A stretch of 64,000 nucleotides of DNA from Pseudomonas fluorescens (GTDB lineage: Bacteria; Pseudomonadota; Gammaproteobacteria; Pseudomonadales; Pseudomonadaceae): contig NZ_CP012831.1 in assembly GCF_001307275.1 (NCBI RefSeq), positions 2,968,501-3,032,500 on the forward strand, in the 5' to 3' direction. Both the position numbers and the translations under genes were made by a program. A model generated the notes under the pieces. It searched no databases, was not told where the DNA came from, and saw only the letters and a program-made list of their open reading frames with translations. Positions 27,448-35,674 of this stretch are shown here, piece after piece. Each line of letters starts with the position of its first letter. Positions within the stretch are counted from its first letter, which is position 1.

Positions 27448-28331
27448 AGCGCTTCAGTTTTTCAAGCCTGATGCTGGTGCTGGGTTTGCTGTTCATCTAC
27501 GCACCGATGCTGATCCTGGTGATCTATTCGTTCAACGCCTCGAAACTGGTGACGGTGTGGGGTGGCTGGTCGATCAAGTGGTACGTCGGCCTGCTGGACA
27601 ACAGTCAGTTGATGGGCTCGGTGGTGCGCTCGCTGGAAATCGCCTGCTACACGGCGATTGCCGCGGTGGCCCTGGGGACGCTGGCGGCCTTCGTGTTGAC
27701 CCGCATCACCCACTTCAAGGGCCGCACGCTGTTCGGCGGCCTGGTCACCGCGCCGCTGGTGATGCCGGAAGTCATCACCGGTCTGTCGCTGTTGCTGCTG
27801 TTCGTCGCCATGGCGCAGATGATTGGCTGGCCCCAGGAGCGTGGCATCGTCACGATCTGGATCGCCCACACCACGTTCTGCGCGGCCTATGTGGCGGTGG
27901 TGGTCTCGGCACGTTTGCGTGAGCTGGACCTGTCCATCGAAGAGGCGGCCATGGACCTGGGTGCCCGGCCGTGGAAGGTATTCTTTTTGATCACCATCCC
28001 GATGATCGCGCCGTCACTGGCGGCGGGGGGCATGATGTCGTTCGCGTTGTCCCTGGATGACCTGGTGCTGGCGAGCTTCGTCTCCGGCCCCGGCTCGACC
28101 ACCTTGCCAATGGAAGTCTTCTCGGCCGTGCGCCTGGGGGTAAAACCGGAAATCAACGCCGTGGCGAGCCTGATCCTGCTGGCGGTGTCGCTGGTGACCT
28201 TCCTGGTCTGGTACTTCAGCCGCCGCGCCGAAGAGAACCGCAAGCGCGCGATCCAGCAAGCCATCGAAGAAAGCGCTGCCGACTCCTGGAAACAACCGGA
28301 AGTCCGCCGGGCCGAGACCGCACCGGTCTAA
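27444..28331 (+). CDS. spuH: Polyamine ABC transporter permease SpuH (PotI-like)
   Basis: A 295-residue permease with six helices and the EAA loop LSIEEAAMDLGARPWKVFFLITIPMIAPSL. It is the last gene of the spu operon and starts in an ATGA overlap with spuG. Its C-terminal tail after FSRRAEENRKRAIQQA is charged and variable. The large REPIN array begins 18 bases after its stop, so the array forms the 3' end of the operon transcript. Confidence 0.94.
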   Translation: MKRFSFSSLMLVLGLLFIYAPMLILVIYSFNASKLVTVWGGWSIKWYVGLLDNSQLMGSVVRSLEIACYTAIAAVALGTLAAFVLTRITHFKGRTLFGGLVTAPLVMPEVITGLSLLLLFVAMAQMIGWPQERGIVTIWIAHTTFCAAYVAVVVSARLRELDLSIEEAAMDLGARPWKVFFLITIPMIAPSLAAGGMMSFALSLDDLVLASFVSGPGSTTLPMEVFSAVRLGVKPEINAVASLILLAVSLVTFLVWYFSRRAEENRKRAIQQAIEESAADSWKQPEVRRAETAPV

Positions 28332-28349
28332 CCCGACGCAGCTCTACCT

Positions 28350-29320
28350 GTGGGAGCGAGCTTGCTCGCGATAGCGGTGTGACAGTCGACGAAGATGTTG
28401 AATGTCAGTCCGCCTTCGCGAGCAAGCTCGCTCCCACAGTTTTTTGGGGCGCCTACAAATCCGCAGTCGAACGCAGACCCCATTGTGGGAGCGAGCTTGC
28501 TCGCGATAGCGGTGTGACAGTCGACGAAGATGTTGAATGTCAGTCCGCCTTCGCGAGCAAGCTCGCTCCCACAGTTTTTTGGGGCGTCTACAAATCCGCA
28601 GTCGAACGCAGATCCCATTGTGGGAGCGAGCCTGCTCGCGATAGCGGTGTGACAGTGGACGAAGATGTTGAATGTCAGTCCGCCTTCGCGAGCAAGCTCG
28701 CTCCCACAGTTTTTTGGGGCGTCTACAAATCCGCAGTCGAACGCAGACCCCATTGTGGGAGCGAGCCTGCTCGCGATAGCGGTGTGACAGTCGACGAAGA
28801 TGTTGAATGTCAGTCCGCCTTCGCGAGCAAGCTCGCTCCCACAGTTTTTTGGGGCGTCTACAAATCCGCAGTCGAACGCAGATCCCATTGTGGGAGCGAG
28901 CCTGCTCGCGATAGCGGTGTGACAGTGGACGAAGATGTTGAATGTCAGTCCGCCTTCGCGAGCAAGCTCGCTCCCACAGTTTTTTGGGGCGGCTACAAAT
29001 CCGCAGTCGAACGCAGATCCCATTGTGGGAGCGAGCTTGCTTGCGATAGCGGTGAGACAGTCGACGAAGATGTTGAATGTCAGTCCGCCTTCGCGAGCAA
29101 GCTCGCTCCCACAGTTTTTTGGGGCGTCTACAAATCCGCAGTCGAACGCAGACCCCATTGTGGGAGCGAGCTTGCTCGCGATAGCGGTGAGACAGTCGAC
29201 GAAGATGTTGAATGTCAGTCCGCCTTCGCGAGCAAGCTCGCTCCCACAGTTTTTTGGGGCGCCTATAAATCCGCAGCCGAACGCAGACCCCATTGTGGGA
29301 GCGAGCTTGCTCGCGATAGC
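28350..29320. repeat. Tandem array of seven 135-bp units, each with a full REPIN, plus a partial eighth
   Basis: Unit starts (GTGGGAG) are at 28350, 28485, 28620, 28755, 28890, 29025, 29160 and 29295 (partial), with a spacing of exactly 135 bases every time. Each unit is a REPIN of about 90 bases (REP, central part with GACGAAGATGTTGAATGTC, inverted REP) and a 45-base joiner (TTTTTTGGGGCG... to CCCCATT). Units differ at a few sites: GAGCCTG in units 3-5, AGTGGAC in 3 and 5, GTGAGAC in 6-7. This stretch holds no gene. Long open frames on both strands exist only because 135 is divisible by three. Confidence 0.95.
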
Positions 29321-29337
29321 GGTTCAGTTAGCGCCGC

Positions 29338-29679
29338 TCACTTCTTCAATGCGTCATGGGCCTCCAGGGCTCGCAGGGAATAGATGTACGCCGCGCCGGC
29401 ATTCAATGACACGGCGGTGGCCAGGGTGGCGGCGATTTCTTCGCGGGTGGCGCCGGCCTTGATGGCGGCGTCGGTGTGTACGCCAATGCAGCCGTCGCAG
29501 CGGGTGGTGATGGCCACGGCGATGGAGATCAGCTCGCGGGTCTTGGCATCGAGCACGTTGTTTTCAGCCGCAGCTTCGTCCAGGGCCATGTAGGCCTTGA
29601 CCATCTTCGGATTGCTTTTGCCCAGGGCGCCAAAGGCGCTTTTGATGGTGGGCAGCAGTTCGGACCAGTTATTGAACAT
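29338..29679 (-). CDS. Carboxymuconolactone decarboxylase / AhpD-like protein
   Basis: A 113-residue all-helical protein of the AhpD-like family with the redox motif C-D-G-C-I-G-V-H (Cys pair four residues apart). The family includes alkylhydroperoxidase D-type thiol oxidoreductases and gamma-carboxymuconolactone decarboxylases. The CxxC-xxx-H pattern favours a redox role. The start at 29679 (MFNNWSELLPTIKSAFGALG) has CAGGAG upstream. A longer frame from 29733 would include unrelated residues. It lies between the REPIN array and the acylase, and is probably a single-gene unit. Confidence 0.9.
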   Translation of the reverse strand: MFNNWSELLPTIKSAFGALGKSNPKMVKAYMALDEAAAENNVLDAKTRELISIAVAITTRCDGCIGVHTDAAIKAGATREEIAATLATAVSLNAGAAYIYSLRALEAHDALKK

Positions 29680-29783
29680 AGCGTTGACTCCTGTGAAAGA
29701 GGCGGGGAGGTGAGCCCCTGTAGTCTTGACCATCCGTGACGATCAAGCCCGGTTCAGCGGTGAAAAAGATCGGCACGCACGGT

Positions 29784-32189
29784 TCAGGGCGCCCGGGCCG
29801 GCAGCAGCTTCAGGGTTGTGCGGGTATTGGCGACCACTTCTTCCTCGGCCAGGTGCGCCTGGTAATAGACCCCTTCGATGTACGCCTCGGCCTGATCCTC
29901 GTAATGCTTGTCGAACGGCACGCCGCTCTGGCCGACGGGGTTGATGGTGACGCTATGGCTGGGGTCGGCGAAGTCGATGATGCGCCGGGTCGAAGGCCCG
30001 TAGGTCACCGGCCACGGCGCCGGGCCGATTCTGGCGGAGAGGTTGTTGGGCACTTCATGGGTACCTGGGGCCGCAAATGGCCCAACGTTGAAGACACGGT
30101 CCAGCGGCTTTTGCTGACCCAGCGGATGACCATGGGTCAGGGTGTGAGCCTTGCCCCATTGCCATTGCGTGGCATCGTCGCCCAGGGTGGCCCGCAGGTG
30201 CGCCAGGCTTTTCTTCCAGGCGACGCTCACCGTGTCTGCACGGGTTTCCGTGCCCAGCGTCGTGCGGTCATCCCACCACGGTGAATCCTTCGATGCCGCC
30301 AGGCGTGGCAGGGCCGCGTCGATCACCCGGGTCGACAGCGCGGTTTCGAAGAATCCGTCACCCAGTTCATCGTGCAGGGCGGCGTCGGCCAGGTTGAACA
30401 GGAACTGGTTGAACAGCGTGGCGCTGATGGAGTCCAGCGGGTAATCGCCCGGCCATTGGGCCAGTTGTTCCACCCATTTGCGTTCCTGCGGGTCGCTGAC
30501 CACTTCACGCAGCACCGGCAACAACGGCGCGAGCACGCGAGGGCCGTAGGCGGTGGTGGTGCCCAGTTGCAGTTTCTGGGTGGTTAGGATGTCCCATTTC
30601 GCCTGCTTGTCGTTGAGCTGCTGGTTGAGTTGCTGACCGCGGTCGGCGGGGTTGTAGTAACCGGGGATTTCGATGCCGCTGGCCGGCACGGGTTGGAAGT
30701 TGGCCGAGACGATGTAGCCCCGCGCCGGGTTCTCTTCCTGCGGGTTGCTGCTGAACGGGTAGAAGCCTTCCTTTTCCGACTCCGGGCTGCTGCCATCGAG
30801 GATGAACGCGGGTTTCACGCCGGCGGGGCGCTTGGGCAGTTGCGCGGCGGCCCACCAGCCGATATCGCCCTTGGCATTGGCCCACACCACGTTCAGCCCC
30901 GGCGCGTGGATCTGGGCCGAGGCGCCACGGGCCTTGGCCAGGGTATCGGCGCGGTTGAGCTGGTAAAAGGCGTCGAGGATCGGGTTGCGACTTTCCAGGA
31001 ACCCCCACCACATGGCGACCGGGGTCTTGCCGGCGTTCGCACCGAGGACATCGTTGACGATCGGGCCGTGGGGCGACTGGCGCAGCACCAGCGTCACCGG
31101 TGCCTGGCCCTTGACCGCGATCTGCTGTTCGCTGCGGGTCATCTCCACCCATTGGCCGCGATACCAGACCTGCTCGGGATTGTCCGGGTTGACCTTCTCG
31201 GCGATCAGGTCCAGGTCGTCGTTCTGGAACATGGTGATGCTCCAGCCGAAATCCTTGTTCATGCCCAGCGTGGCGAAGGGCATCAAGGCCTGATAGTGCC
31301 CGTAGAGTTCGAAACCCGGCGCGGACAGGTGCGCCTCGTACCACACCGACGGCGTGGAAAAACGGATATGCGGGTCGCCCGCCAGCAACGGCTTGCCGCT
31401 GTGGGTACGGCTGCCGGCAAGCGCCCAGGCGTTACTGCCCTCGAACTGCGGCAGGCCGTTTTCCGCCAGGGCCTGTTCGCTCAGGCGGGCCAGGGCATTG
31501 AGGTCTTTCCAGTCGGCGGCGGCGAGGGCCAGGCCGCGCTTGGGACCGTCGGCCAGCACGCCCTGGGGCTGCCAGTCGAGGTCGAAGATGTTCAGGTACT
31601 CGGCGCCCAGTTGATCGCGCACGTAGGTCAGCAGCGGTTCGGTTCGGAACGCCGCCGCGAAGCTGTAGGCCATGTAGCCGGTGATGCTCACGGTGTCTTC
31701 AGCCGTAAAGGGGCGCTTGGGAATGCCCAGCACATCGAACTCCACGGGCCGGGTGTGGCTGTCCTGGTAGGCGTTGATCCCATCCAGGTAGGCCTGCATG
31801 GCGACCCAGGCCGGGGATTGCGGGTCTTGTTCGGTCACATAGGCCGCGGCGCGTTCGCGAATGCGCAGGCTGCGCATCAGTTTGTCGGTGTCCAGCAGCT
31901 TCGGTCCCAGCACCTCGGCCAGTTCGCCCCGGGCGAGACGACGCATGATCTCCATCTGGAACAGCCGGTCCTGGGCATGGACATAGCCGAGGGCGCGGTA
32001 CAAGTCGGTTTCGTTCTCGGCGCGGATATGCGGCACACCACGTTCGTCGTAGCGCACCGTCACCGAGCCCTGCAGCCCTTGCACCTGCATCGTGCCCTGG
32101 CGGGTGGGCTGCTTGCTGTAGAGGTAGCCGCCCGCAACGATGATCGCGGTGACGATCAATGACAGGAAGGCGATGAGGGTGCGTTTCAT
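29784..32189 (-). CDS. Penicillin-acylase-family Ntn hydrolase (possible acyl-homoserine-lactone acylase, HacB-like)
   Basis: An 801-residue precursor. An N-terminal hydrophobic segment (about 5-24) exports it to the periplasm. Residues about 40-250 form the alpha chain. The autocatalytic site is E-G-S-N-A-W, with the nucleophile at Ser252 becoming the N-terminus of the beta chain. The beta chain continues through AGDPHIRFSTPSVWYEAHL and WSITMFQNDDLDL. Members cleave amide side chains, including beta-lactams and acyl-homoserine lactones. Its position just after the spu locus matches that of HacB (PA0305) in P. aeruginosa, so quorum-signal degradation is a reasonable guess, not proven by sequence. 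Confidence 0.9.
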   Translation of the reverse strand: MKRTLIAFLSLIVTAIIVAGGYLYSKQPTRQGTMQVQGLQGSVTVRYDERGVPHIRAENETDLYRALGYVHAQDRLFQMEIMRRLARGELAEVLGPKLLDTDKLMRSLRIRERAAAYVTEQDPQSPAWVAMQAYLDGINAYQDSHTRPVEFDVLGIPKRPFTAEDTVSITGYMAYSFAAAFRTEPLLTYVRDQLGAEYLNIFDLDWQPQGVLADGPKRGLALAAADWKDLNALARLSEQALAENGLPQFEGSNAWALAGSRTHSGKPLLAGDPHIRFSTPSVWYEAHLSAPGFELYGHYQALMPFATLGMNKDFGWSITMFQNDDLDLIAEKVNPDNPEQVWYRGQWVEMTRSEQQIAVKGQAPVTLVLRQSPHGPIVNDVLGANAGKTPVAMWWGFLESRNPILDAFYQLNRADTLAKARGASAQIHAPGLNVVWANAKGDIGWWAAAQLPKRPAGVKPAFILDGSSPESEKEGFYPFSSNPQEENPARGYIVSANFQPVPASGIEIPGYYNPADRGQQLNQQLNDKQAKWDILTTQKLQLGTTTAYGPRVLAPLLPVLREVVSDPQERKWVEQLAQWPGDYPLDSISATLFNQFLFNLADAALHDELGDGFFETALSTRVIDAALPRLAASKDSPWWDDRTTLGTETRADTVSVAWKKSLAHLRATLGDDATQWQWGKAHTLTHGHPLGQQKPLDRVFNVGPFAAPGTHEVPNNLSARIGPAPWPVTYGPSTRRIIDFADPSHSVTINPVGQSGVPFDKHYEDQAEAYIEGVYYQAHLAEEEVVANTRTTLKLLPARAP

Positions 32190-32290
32190 GGTGATTCCTT
32201 ATTCTGATGACAGCGGTTCCATGGTCTCGCTGTTGATTCCCTGTTTAGCATGCCATTGCTTTCCTGCGCATCGCCCCTCGGAGGGATTAC

Positions 32291-32878
32291 TTATTCTTTG
32301 GCAGATGTGTCCTTGTCCCACGGACAATAACAACCCACCGCCATCGTATGGGTCGCATTGACCGTCCGACCAGCGCTCAACGCCTCGAGAATCGGCTCGA
32401 TGAAGCTGTTGCTCGAATTGCAGGTCAGGCCTTCACTGTAAGGGCCGAAGTACGCCAGCTGGCCGCTGCGATCCCAGATCGCCACCGCTGGGCTGGCAGG
32501 AATCTGGCTTGAACCCGGAAGCGCCGGCAGGGTTTTCAGGCTGTTCAAGGTGGCCGGCAGTTGACCTTGGCTGCCGGCTTTTTGCACGGCATAAAACTCA
32601 ACGCCTTGCGGTACATACTTATCGATCAGTTCGGCAAGGTGCTGCTGGTTGCCAACGTTGCACGGGCACGCCGGGTCCCAGAAATGCACCAGGCGGATCG
32701 CGCCAGGGCCGGCCAGGTCGGCGGGCAGGCGCAGAGGGTCGCCGGAAAACACCGCGGTGTGTTGACTGAAGGCCCGCAGGAAACGGCCCTGGAACCAGTC
32801 GTAGGCCACCCACAAGACGACGGCGCACCCGAGGGCAAGCAGGCTGGCAAGCAAGGTCGTGCGGTGGGTCGGGCGCAT
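32291..32878 (-). CDS. DUF6436-type membrane-anchored thioredoxin-like protein
   Basis: A 195-residue protein with a single N-terminal membrane anchor (TLLASLLALGCAVVLWVAY). The periplasmic domain resembles a thioredoxin fold. VHFWDPACPCN supplies a C-P-C motif in place of C-x-x-C, and a cis-Pro-like SPAVAIWD follows. The C-terminus has G-C-Y-C-P-W. A redox role is plausible but unproven. The start at 32878 gives the compact protein, and the longer frame up to 33469 is antisense to the hydrolase. A degenerate copy of its 3' end occurs near 35260-35369. Confidence 0.75.
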   Translation of the reverse strand: MRPTHRTTLLASLLALGCAVVLWVAYDWFQGRFLRAFSQHTAVFSGDPLRLPADLAGPGAIRLVHFWDPACPCNVGNQQHLAELIDKYVPQGVEFYAVQKAGSQGQLPATLNSLKTLPALPGSSQIPASPAVAIWDRSGQLAYFGPYSEGLTCNSSNSFIEPILEALSAGRTVNATHTMAVGCYCPWDKDTSAKE

Positions 32879-32986
32879 GGAGTCGATCCTCTGAAGCCGC
32901 GTAGCTTGCCATGCTTGCCGCGACAGATGAATATCGCAGGCCTGTAAAGTCTGTTTCGCGCGATGCGCCCATGCCTGGAAACCTTG

Positions 32987-33934
32987 ATGCCTGCCACTTT
33001 CGACCCCGATCTCCTGCGTGCCAGCCTGCAACCGCTGGCCCAGTGGCAAGCCCTGTCCGAGCAAGCCCAGGCTTACCAGCGGTTCTATGGGCTGGATTTT
33101 CCCCAGCGCAGTGTGCGCAAAGGGTTGGGGCGCTTCGAGGTGGGCGGGTATGAGGTCGTCAGTCAGGTCTGGTGGCCGGAAAAGGCCGTGGCGACGTTGT
33201 TTGTGTTCCACGGTTACTACGACCACATGGGGTTGTACCGGCACTTGATCGAGTGGGCCCTGGAGCAGAAGTTCGCGGTGATCGCCTGCGACCTGCCGGG
33301 CCATGGCCTGTCCAGCGGCGAACGCGCCAGTATCGAGGATTTCGCCGAGTACCAGGCCACCTTGCAGGGGCTGTTGGCCGAGGCCGCGACGCTGGACCTG
33401 CCGCACCCCTGGCACCTGTGCGGGCAGAGCACCGGCGGGGCGATCGTGGTCGATCACGTGCTCAACCACGGCGCACAGAGTCCAGCCCAGGGCCAGGTCA
33501 TCCTGCTGTCACCCCTGGTACGGCCACGGGCCTGGGGCTGGTCGCGCCTGAGTTATTACTTGCTCAAGCCGTTTGTGACGGGTATCGCCCGGCGTTTCAG
33601 TGAGAACTCCACCGACCCGCAGTTCCTGCCATTCCTGCAAGCCGACCCGCTGCAACCGCTGCGCCTGCCTACTGCCTGGGTGGGGGCATTGGCGCGATGG
33701 ATCAAGCGTATCGAAGCGGCCCCGAGCAGCCCGCGCCAGCCCTTGATCGTGCAGGGGCAGGCGGACATGACGGTGGATTGGGTGCACAACCTGCAAGTGC
33801 TGCGCGGCAAGTTCGACCGGCCGCAGGTGTTGATGTTGCCTGAAGGGCGGCATCACCTGGCGAACGAAGCGCAGGCTTTGCGGCAGGAGATGTTTGGGTT
33901 CTTGAGTAAGCGGATGAGTCGGTTTCGGGGTTGA
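32987..33934 (+). CDS. Alpha/beta hydrolase (monoacylglycerol-lipase/lysophospholipase-like)
   Basis: A 315-residue serine hydrolase. The oxyanion region is VFHGYYDHMGLY, the nucleophile is Ser in C-G-Q-S-T-G-G, the acid is in GQADMTVD and the histidine is in EGRHHLANE. The closest general family is the Hydrolase_4/monoglyceride-lipase group; the substrate is unknown. I chose the ATG at 32987, with GGAA about 8 bases before it, and an in-frame ATG at 32963 is the alternative. Its last 188 bases recur almost unchanged at 35370-35557, beyond an AT-rich insert. Confidence 0.87.
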   Translation: MPATFDPDLLRASLQPLAQWQALSEQAQAYQRFYGLDFPQRSVRKGLGRFEVGGYEVVSQVWWPEKAVATLFVFHGYYDHMGLYRHLIEWALEQKFAVIACDLPGHGLSSGERASIEDFAEYQATLQGLLAEAATLDLPHPWHLCGQSTGGAIVVDHVLNHGAQSPAQGQVILLSPLVRPRAWGWSRLSYYLLKPFVTGIARRFSENSTDPQFLPFLQADPLQPLRLPTAWVGALARWIKRIEAAPSSPRQPLIVQGQADMTVDWVHNLQVLRGKFDRPQVLMLPEGRHHLANEAQALRQEMFGFLSKRMSRFRG

Positions 33935-34249
33935 CCTGGATATAGCTATCGCGAGCAGGCTCGCTCCCACAGGGGGATTGGGTGAAATCGAATATTGCGA
34001 CCGGCCACGATCCAATGTGGGAGCGAGCCTGCTCGCGATGGCGTAATCCCAGGCACTGGAGTTCTATCTACTGCCCCAGATTCTGCCCCACCGCCAACCC
34101 CGCCCGGATCGCCGCCAAAGCCGCCTGGTAATAAGCCTGGCCCTCGGCCGATTCGGCGAAGGTGGCGAACTCTTCCAGCTCGGTATCCGACAAGTCACGG
34201 TAGACGTACAGCAGGGTGTTGTTCAGGTCCGCGCCGATCTGCTCCATCA
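33747..34249. repeat. Left copy of a ~0.5-kb direct repeat flanking an insert
   Basis: This block holds the 3' end of the alpha/beta hydrolase, a REPIN and the 3' end of the DUF2059 gene. It recurs in the same order and orientation at 35370-35856. Coding parts are near identical and the REPIN part differs. The match stops exactly at CTGCTCCATCA (34239-34249 and 35846-35856). Confidence 0.85.
33948..34039. repeat. REPIN (GAGCCTGCTC variant)
   Basis: Outward-facing REP pair between the alpha/beta hydrolase stop and the truncated DUF2059 fragment. Confidence 0.88.
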
Positions 34250-34250
34250 A
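34068..34250 (-). pseudogene. Truncated 3' fragment of the DUF2059 gene
   Basis: About 60 codons equal the C-terminus of the intact DUF2059 protein at 35675-36418 (MEQIGADLNNTLLYVYRDL, then DTELEEFATFAES) with only a few substitutions. The upstream 75% of the gene is missing and replaced by AT-rich DNA. There is no proper start, so this is a relic. Confidence 0.85.
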
Positions 34251-35200
34251 ATTTATATGATTTTGTTTAAAGTAAGAGAAATAAATAATATGGGGATAAA
34301 TAAGGACGGCTCATGGTTTGGGTTGCCTTGAGTTCTGGTTTCAGATTTTACCTGTCGTTGAGTGGCTTGTTTTTCCAGCGAAAGTGAATGGATTGGCTTG
34401 GTGTTAAATATTTTGGCGAGATTCTGAATCTCCAAAAGATCGATTGGTTATCATGATGGCGGTATGTATTTCGGATGAATCTAGCGACCTGTAATTTCTG
34501 TCAGTAGATCGGGCTGTAAATTCGAGCTAGTTTGCTCGTGTCTAACCAATAAGTTTTTAAAATGGTTTGGTTGGGCTGCGTTAATAAAGCAATTTCTTTA
34601 TATGTTTAATTGAGGGAATTTGCTATGCAAAATGATGCCGAAACCCTAGGCGATAACCAGCCGGCCACTGGCTCTTTCCCTGGAACCTACAAGTTATATA
34701 GTTTTGCGGATCCTTCTAAGGTACTTGGGATGCGTACGGATGAAGGAGTGCGCTATGTCGTGTTGGTTTCTGACTCCAACGACTGGCGAAATCTCTGGAG
34801 AATTGAGCATGTTACCGATAAGGGATATGTTGTCCGTCAAGGAACGGAGTCCCTTTTTATGAATTTAATGGATGATGGTGGTGTTCATTGTGTATTTGCT
34901 AGCTCCTCGGATAGTAACTTCTGGAATCTTAGAAGTTTGGCTGGTGGGGATGTGTATCATATCCAAAATCTCCGATGGTCCAGTAAATTTCTCTCTATAC
35001 CATTTCCGCATCTACCGGGCACGGAGCCCCGTATTGTCGGCGAGTCCTATAATGAGCAAAACCATATGTGGCATAAATTCAGAGTGATAAGGGTGTGATG
35101 TTAGATGGCAGAGTCGAGCTTTCGGAGTGTTGCGAAGTTACGCCGCAGCAGCCATCAGCCGCCCGTTCGTTATGCTAGTTATTCAACCCACTTGCGCTGA
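34250..35200. other. AT-rich inserted segment
   Basis: Base composition changes abruptly at 34250 and is far more AT-rich than the surrounding genes, most strongly at 34250-34624. The insert separates duplicated gene fragments and carries one convincing ORF (34625-35098). No integrase, transposase, terminal inverted repeat or tRNA is visible. From 34250 to 34624 I see no gene, and a 60-codon minus-strand frame there lacks support. Confidence 0.75.
34625..35098 (+). CDS. Unfamiliar small protein with threefold repeat, candidate beta-trefoil
   Basis: 157 residues, with GAGGGA 7 bases before the ATG. I do not recognise the family. Three similar segments are visible, each ending in an aromatic-rich block after Asn: residues about 18-60 (... 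DSNDWRNLWRIEHV), 61-101 (GYVVRQGTESLFMNLMDDGG ... SDSNFWNLRSL), and 105-157 (VYHIQNLRWSSKFLS ... NEQNHMWHKFRVIRV). This pseudo-threefold pattern with W-x-I/L/F ends suggests a ricin-like beta-trefoil, as found in lectins and some protease inhibitors. There is no signal peptide or membrane segment. Codon use is visibly less G+C-rich than in neighbours, pointing to acquisition by transfer. Confidence 0.72.
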   Translation: MQNDAETLGDNQPATGSFPGTYKLYSFADPSKVLGMRTDEGVRYVVLVSDSNDWRNLWRIEHVTDKGYVVRQGTESLFMNLMDDGGVHCVFASSSDSNFWNLRSLAGGDVYHIQNLRWSSKFLSIPFPHLPGTEPRIVGESYNEQNHMWHKFRVIRV

Positions 35201-35369
35201 CAAAGATGACGGCGGTGACACCGGTGATAGGAAGGCAGCGAGGAAGCGTCTTTATCGGGTGACAGTGGTCCCATGAGCTCGCTGTTGGCCCCCTGTTTTC
35301 CTCGGAGTTATTAACTGGAGGGTCTTGGCCCAGAGGACAATAACAACCCACCGCCATCGTATGGGTCGC
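35200..35369 (-). pseudogene. Degenerate copy of the acylase 5' end and DUF6436 3' end
   Basis: About 35210-35250 resembles the start of the acylase gene (compare GATAGGAAGGC with GACAGGAAGGC at 32159). About 35258-35369 resembles the acylase-DUF6436 gap and the last codons of DUF6436 (ACAATAACAACCCACCGCCA, matching 32324-32343). The copy has small deletions and substitutions and joins directly to the hydrolase fragment at 35370. The join implies loss of about 1.39 kb relative to the intact region. Confidence 0.7.
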
Positions 35370-35557
35370 TCGTGCAGGGGCAGGCGGACATGACGGTGGA
35401 TTGGGTGCACAACCTGCAAGTGCTGCGTGGCAAGTTCGACCGGCCGCAGGTGTTGATGTTGCCGCAGGGGCGGCATCACCTGGCCAATGAGGCCTTGGCG
35501 TTGCGGCAGGAGATGTTTGGGTTTCTGACCAAGCGGATGAGTCGGGTTCGGCGGTGA
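35370..35557 (+). pseudogene. 3' fragment of the alpha/beta hydrolase
   Basis: The last 62 codons of the hydrolase (QGQADMTVDWVHNLQVLRGK, then EMFGFL-KRMSR) are repeated, carrying the catalytic Asp and His but not the Ser. An in-frame ATG at 35372 is not preceded by a ribosome-binding site. Differences from the intact gene are mostly silent. Confidence 0.85.
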
Positions 35558-35570
35558 CCGGGCGATTGCT

Positions 35571-35662
35571 ATCGCGAGCAAGCTCGCTCCCACATTGGAC
35601 CTTTGGTGCTCGCGAAACCTGAGTTCACTCAAGCCCCTTGTGGGAGCGAGCTCGCTCGCGAT
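35571..35662. repeat. REPIN
   Basis: Outward-facing REP pair in the right-hand repeat copy. Its sequence differs from the REPIN in the left copy, so the two have diverged or been replaced since duplication. Confidence 0.88.
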
Positions 35663-35674
35663 AGCGGTGCTGAA

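Noticed and set aside
28350..29320. CRISPR-like array
   Set aside because: All parts of the 135-base unit repeat, so there are no unique spacers. The repeat is a REPIN and no cas genes are present.
28328..29383. Two long repetitive open frames, one on each strand (over 300 codons)
   Set aside because: They exist only because the 135-bp repeat unit is a multiple of three and lacks stops in those frames. The translations are REPIN sequence, without ribosome-binding sites or family resemblance.
34253..34435. 60-codon minus-strand frame in the AT-rich insert
   Set aside because: It has no ribosome-binding site and no recognisable content, and such lengths are expected by chance in AT-rich DNA.
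34250..35200. Insertion sequence or integron as source of the insert
   Set aside because: No transposase or integrase frame, terminal inverted repeats, attC-like site or tRNA target is visible. The flanking repeats are duplicated host genes.
35372..35557. Separate small gene starting MQGQADMTVDW
   Set aside because: It is an exact-order copy of the hydrolase 3' end without its own start signal or catalytic Ser, so it is recorded as a pseudogene fragment.
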